NCBI RefSeq assembly: GCF_000455265.1 | Contig: NZ_HG005141.1 | Span: forward strand, 578,815 to 642,814 | DNA: 64,000 nt | From: Paenibacillus antibioticophila | GTDB lineage: Bacteria; Bacillota; Bacilli; Paenibacillales; Paenibacillaceae | Direction of reading: 5' to 3' | Shown here: positions 62,906 to 64,000 of the stretch, piece after piece | Layout of the letters: the number at the start of each line of letters is the position of its first letter | Numbering within the stretch: the stretch's first letter is position 1 | Position numbers and translations under genes: made by a program | The notes under the pieces: model-generated | What the model was told of the DNA's origin: nothing | The model's input: only the letters and a program-made list of their open reading frames with translations | The model's database searches: none

Positions 62906-62927
62906 GCCGTCACTTATGATAAGGCTC
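62906..62927 (-). repeat. Genuine rlmH 3' end, reference copy C
   Basis: GCCGTCACTTATGATAAGG plus CTC includes the rlmH stop and the codons for GEPYHK. SCC elements of staphylococci integrate in this part of rlmH. Copies A and B share its orientation. Confidence 0.7.
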
Positions 62928-63389
62928 CCCCCTCATAATCTTCACCACCCGATACACCTGCTCCACAAGTACCAGCCGCAGAAGCTGGTGGGGATAGGTG
63001 AAGCGGCCAAATGATATCCTCAGGTTGGCACGTTGAAGGACTTCATCGGACAGGCCCAAGCTTCCGCCGATGACAAAGGCGATCTGGCTGCGGCCATAGA
63101 TGGCTAATTCCTCCATATGCTGGGCCAGCTTGTCCGACGTCCAGAGCTCGCCCTCAATGGCAGTTGCCACAACATAAGTGTCTGGCTTCAGGTGCGCGAG
63201 GATTCGTTCTCCTTCTTTGCGTTTCACTTGCTCTTCCTCACTAGCGCTGAGTTGCTCGGGCGCCTTCTCATCAGGGACCTCCGTTAACGTCAATTTGATG
63301 TACGGGGTGAGCCTTTTCGCGTACTCCGCAATACCCTGGGTCAAGTACTTCTCTTTCAGCTTACCTACTGCAATAATTTGTATATTCAA
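62910..63389 (-). CDS. rlmH: 23S rRNA (pseudouridine1915-N3)-methyltransferase
   Basis: A 159-residue SPOUT methyltransferase that modifies pseudouridine 1915 in helix 69 of 23S r[23 protein letters not shown] opens it, [16 protein letters not shown] is the SAM-binding knot, and [17 protein letters not shown] and MRGEPYHK close it. Normal length and sequence, so the gene is intact despite the proposed use of its 3' end as an integration site. Confidence 0.97.
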   Translation of the reverse strand: MNIQIIAVGKLKEKYLTQGIAEYAKRLTPYIKLTLTEVPDEKAPEQLSASEEEQVKRKEGERILAHLKPDTYVVATAIEGELWTSDKLAQHMEELAIYGRSQIAFVIGGSLGLSDEVLQRANLRISFGRFTYPHQLLRLVLVEQVYRVVKIMRGEPYHK

Positions 63390-63711
63390 TGATTTGCACC
63401 ACCATCATGTTCATTATGTATAACGCCGCATATATCTCTAGCATATCACAAAAATGCCTTGTTCCTGCCTATAGTATAGTTCGCCAAAACCGCCCTAATA
63501 CACAATTTAATCCCAGCATAAACTATCAATTAGCCCGCTCCTAGCCATACAGCCCATGTTTAGTTTTTTTGACCTGGAGGTAAATAACCTATATCGTCCC
63601 TTTTTCCTGATTGTGATTCGCTTCCCCAGCACGCTGTATCTGGATAACACGACTCTGCCCTAGTCTTGTCTTTGTTTATAAAATACATTGAACACAACTG
63701 GAGGAAACCAC
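63390..63711. other. Intergenic region before the lipoprotein gene
   Basis: No gene is seen. It should hold the promoters of the divergent rlmH and lipoprotein genes. Confidence 0.4.
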
Positions 63712-64000
63712 ATGACGAAACCCAAACCTATCATGTTGATGGCTGCTTTAAGCGCCGTACTACTATTGAGCGCCTGCGGAAACAACTCGCAAACAGGCAC
63801 AACGGTCCCTGGCAATCAACCCGAATCCAATGCGACGAATCAGACACAAGCAGGGAATAACAACACAGACTCAGCCAACAACGCCCTCACAGACCCTGTC
63901 GACTCTAACCCGGAGAATGACAAGCCTAGTGAGGAGATCCTCATTGATATTGATCAGACGCCAAAGCCGATTGAGAACAAAGGAAGCTTTGATTTTCAGG
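63712..64000 (+). CDS. Lipoprotein, C-terminal part outside window
   Basis: ATG at 63712 follows GGAGGAAACCAC. The signal MAALSAVLLLSACGNN has a lipobox LSAC. The following 70 residues are Asn/Thr/Gln-rich and of low complexity. The visible part ends at the window edge, so the domain that defines the function is not seen. Confidence 0.8.
   Translation, partial: MTKPKPIMLMAALSAVLLLSACGNNSQTGTTVPGNQPESNATNQTQAGNNNTDSANNALTDPVDSNPENDKPSEEILIDIDQTPKPIENKGSFDFQ

Overview
The window looks like a chromosomal segment of a nitrogen-fixing Paenibacillus. The main reason is a complete compact nif cluster in the order nifB-H-D-K-E-N-X-orf1-hesA-nifV (26.2 to 15.1 kb, minus strand), the arrangement known from diazotrophic Paenibacillus. 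GGAGG-type ribosome binding sites, a T-box leader, an S-layer-homology surface protein and YtrA-like GntR regulators also fit a low-to-mid GC Firmicute. By eye the nif block and the adjacent mod genes (about 12.2-26.2 kb) are much more GC-rich than the flanks, so they read as an acquired metabolic island.

Layout. 1-3.2 kb: LacI-controlled sugar ABC transporter operon, with the ATPase cut by the window edge, matching operators and a perfect cre match. 3.3-12 kb: small accessory genes, including a DUF2249 protein, an AAC(3)-type acetyltransferase, an AraC/GyrI-like regulator, an ABM-domain protein, a leucine-rich-repeat protein, an ABC exporter with GntR regulator, and an SDR. 12.2-26.4 kb: a molybdate-type regulator, modA and modB, then nif on the opposite strand. 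Molybdate uptake supplies the FeMo cofactor, NifB/E/N/X/V build it, NifHDK is the enzyme, and a sigma-A promoter with GlnR-like sites precedes nifB. 27-40 kb: mixed housekeeping and accessory genes. These include an esterase, a second methionyl-tRNA synthetase with its own T-box, an alcohol dehydrogenase/MerR pair with a 19-bp-spacer promoter, a divergent IF-3 paralogue, an ABC-F protein and a decayed S51 peptidase.

40.9-47.3 kb is a probable defence island: a TIR-domain protein, an AAA ATPase/RloB-like pair, an unrecognised two-gene membrane module, a membrane-anchored Mrr-like nuclease, and an XRE regulator divergent from a helical protein. It starts near a copy of the rlmH 3'-end sequence (about 42.0 kb). 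A second copy lies at about 60.96 kb, and the third is the genuine rlmH end at 62.91 kb, all in the same orientation. This is the geometry of SCC (staphylococcal cassette chromosome)-type integration at rlmH. I see no cassette recombinase in the window, so the element, if real, is a relic or is mobilised in trans.

47.4-64 kb: GNAT, a two-component system, small membrane proteins, an 1822-residue SLH surface protein with three 68-residue repeats, a response-regulator/permease deletion scar, a TraB-like protein, a second GntR-ABC module with a perfect 17-bp inverted-repeat operator, an IS3-family relic with a CAG target duplication, a nuclease remnant, a transglutaminase-like protein, an AraC regulator, rlmH and the start of a lipoprotein gene. 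Coordinates and translations were read by eye. Family names rest on motif recognition, not on database searches.
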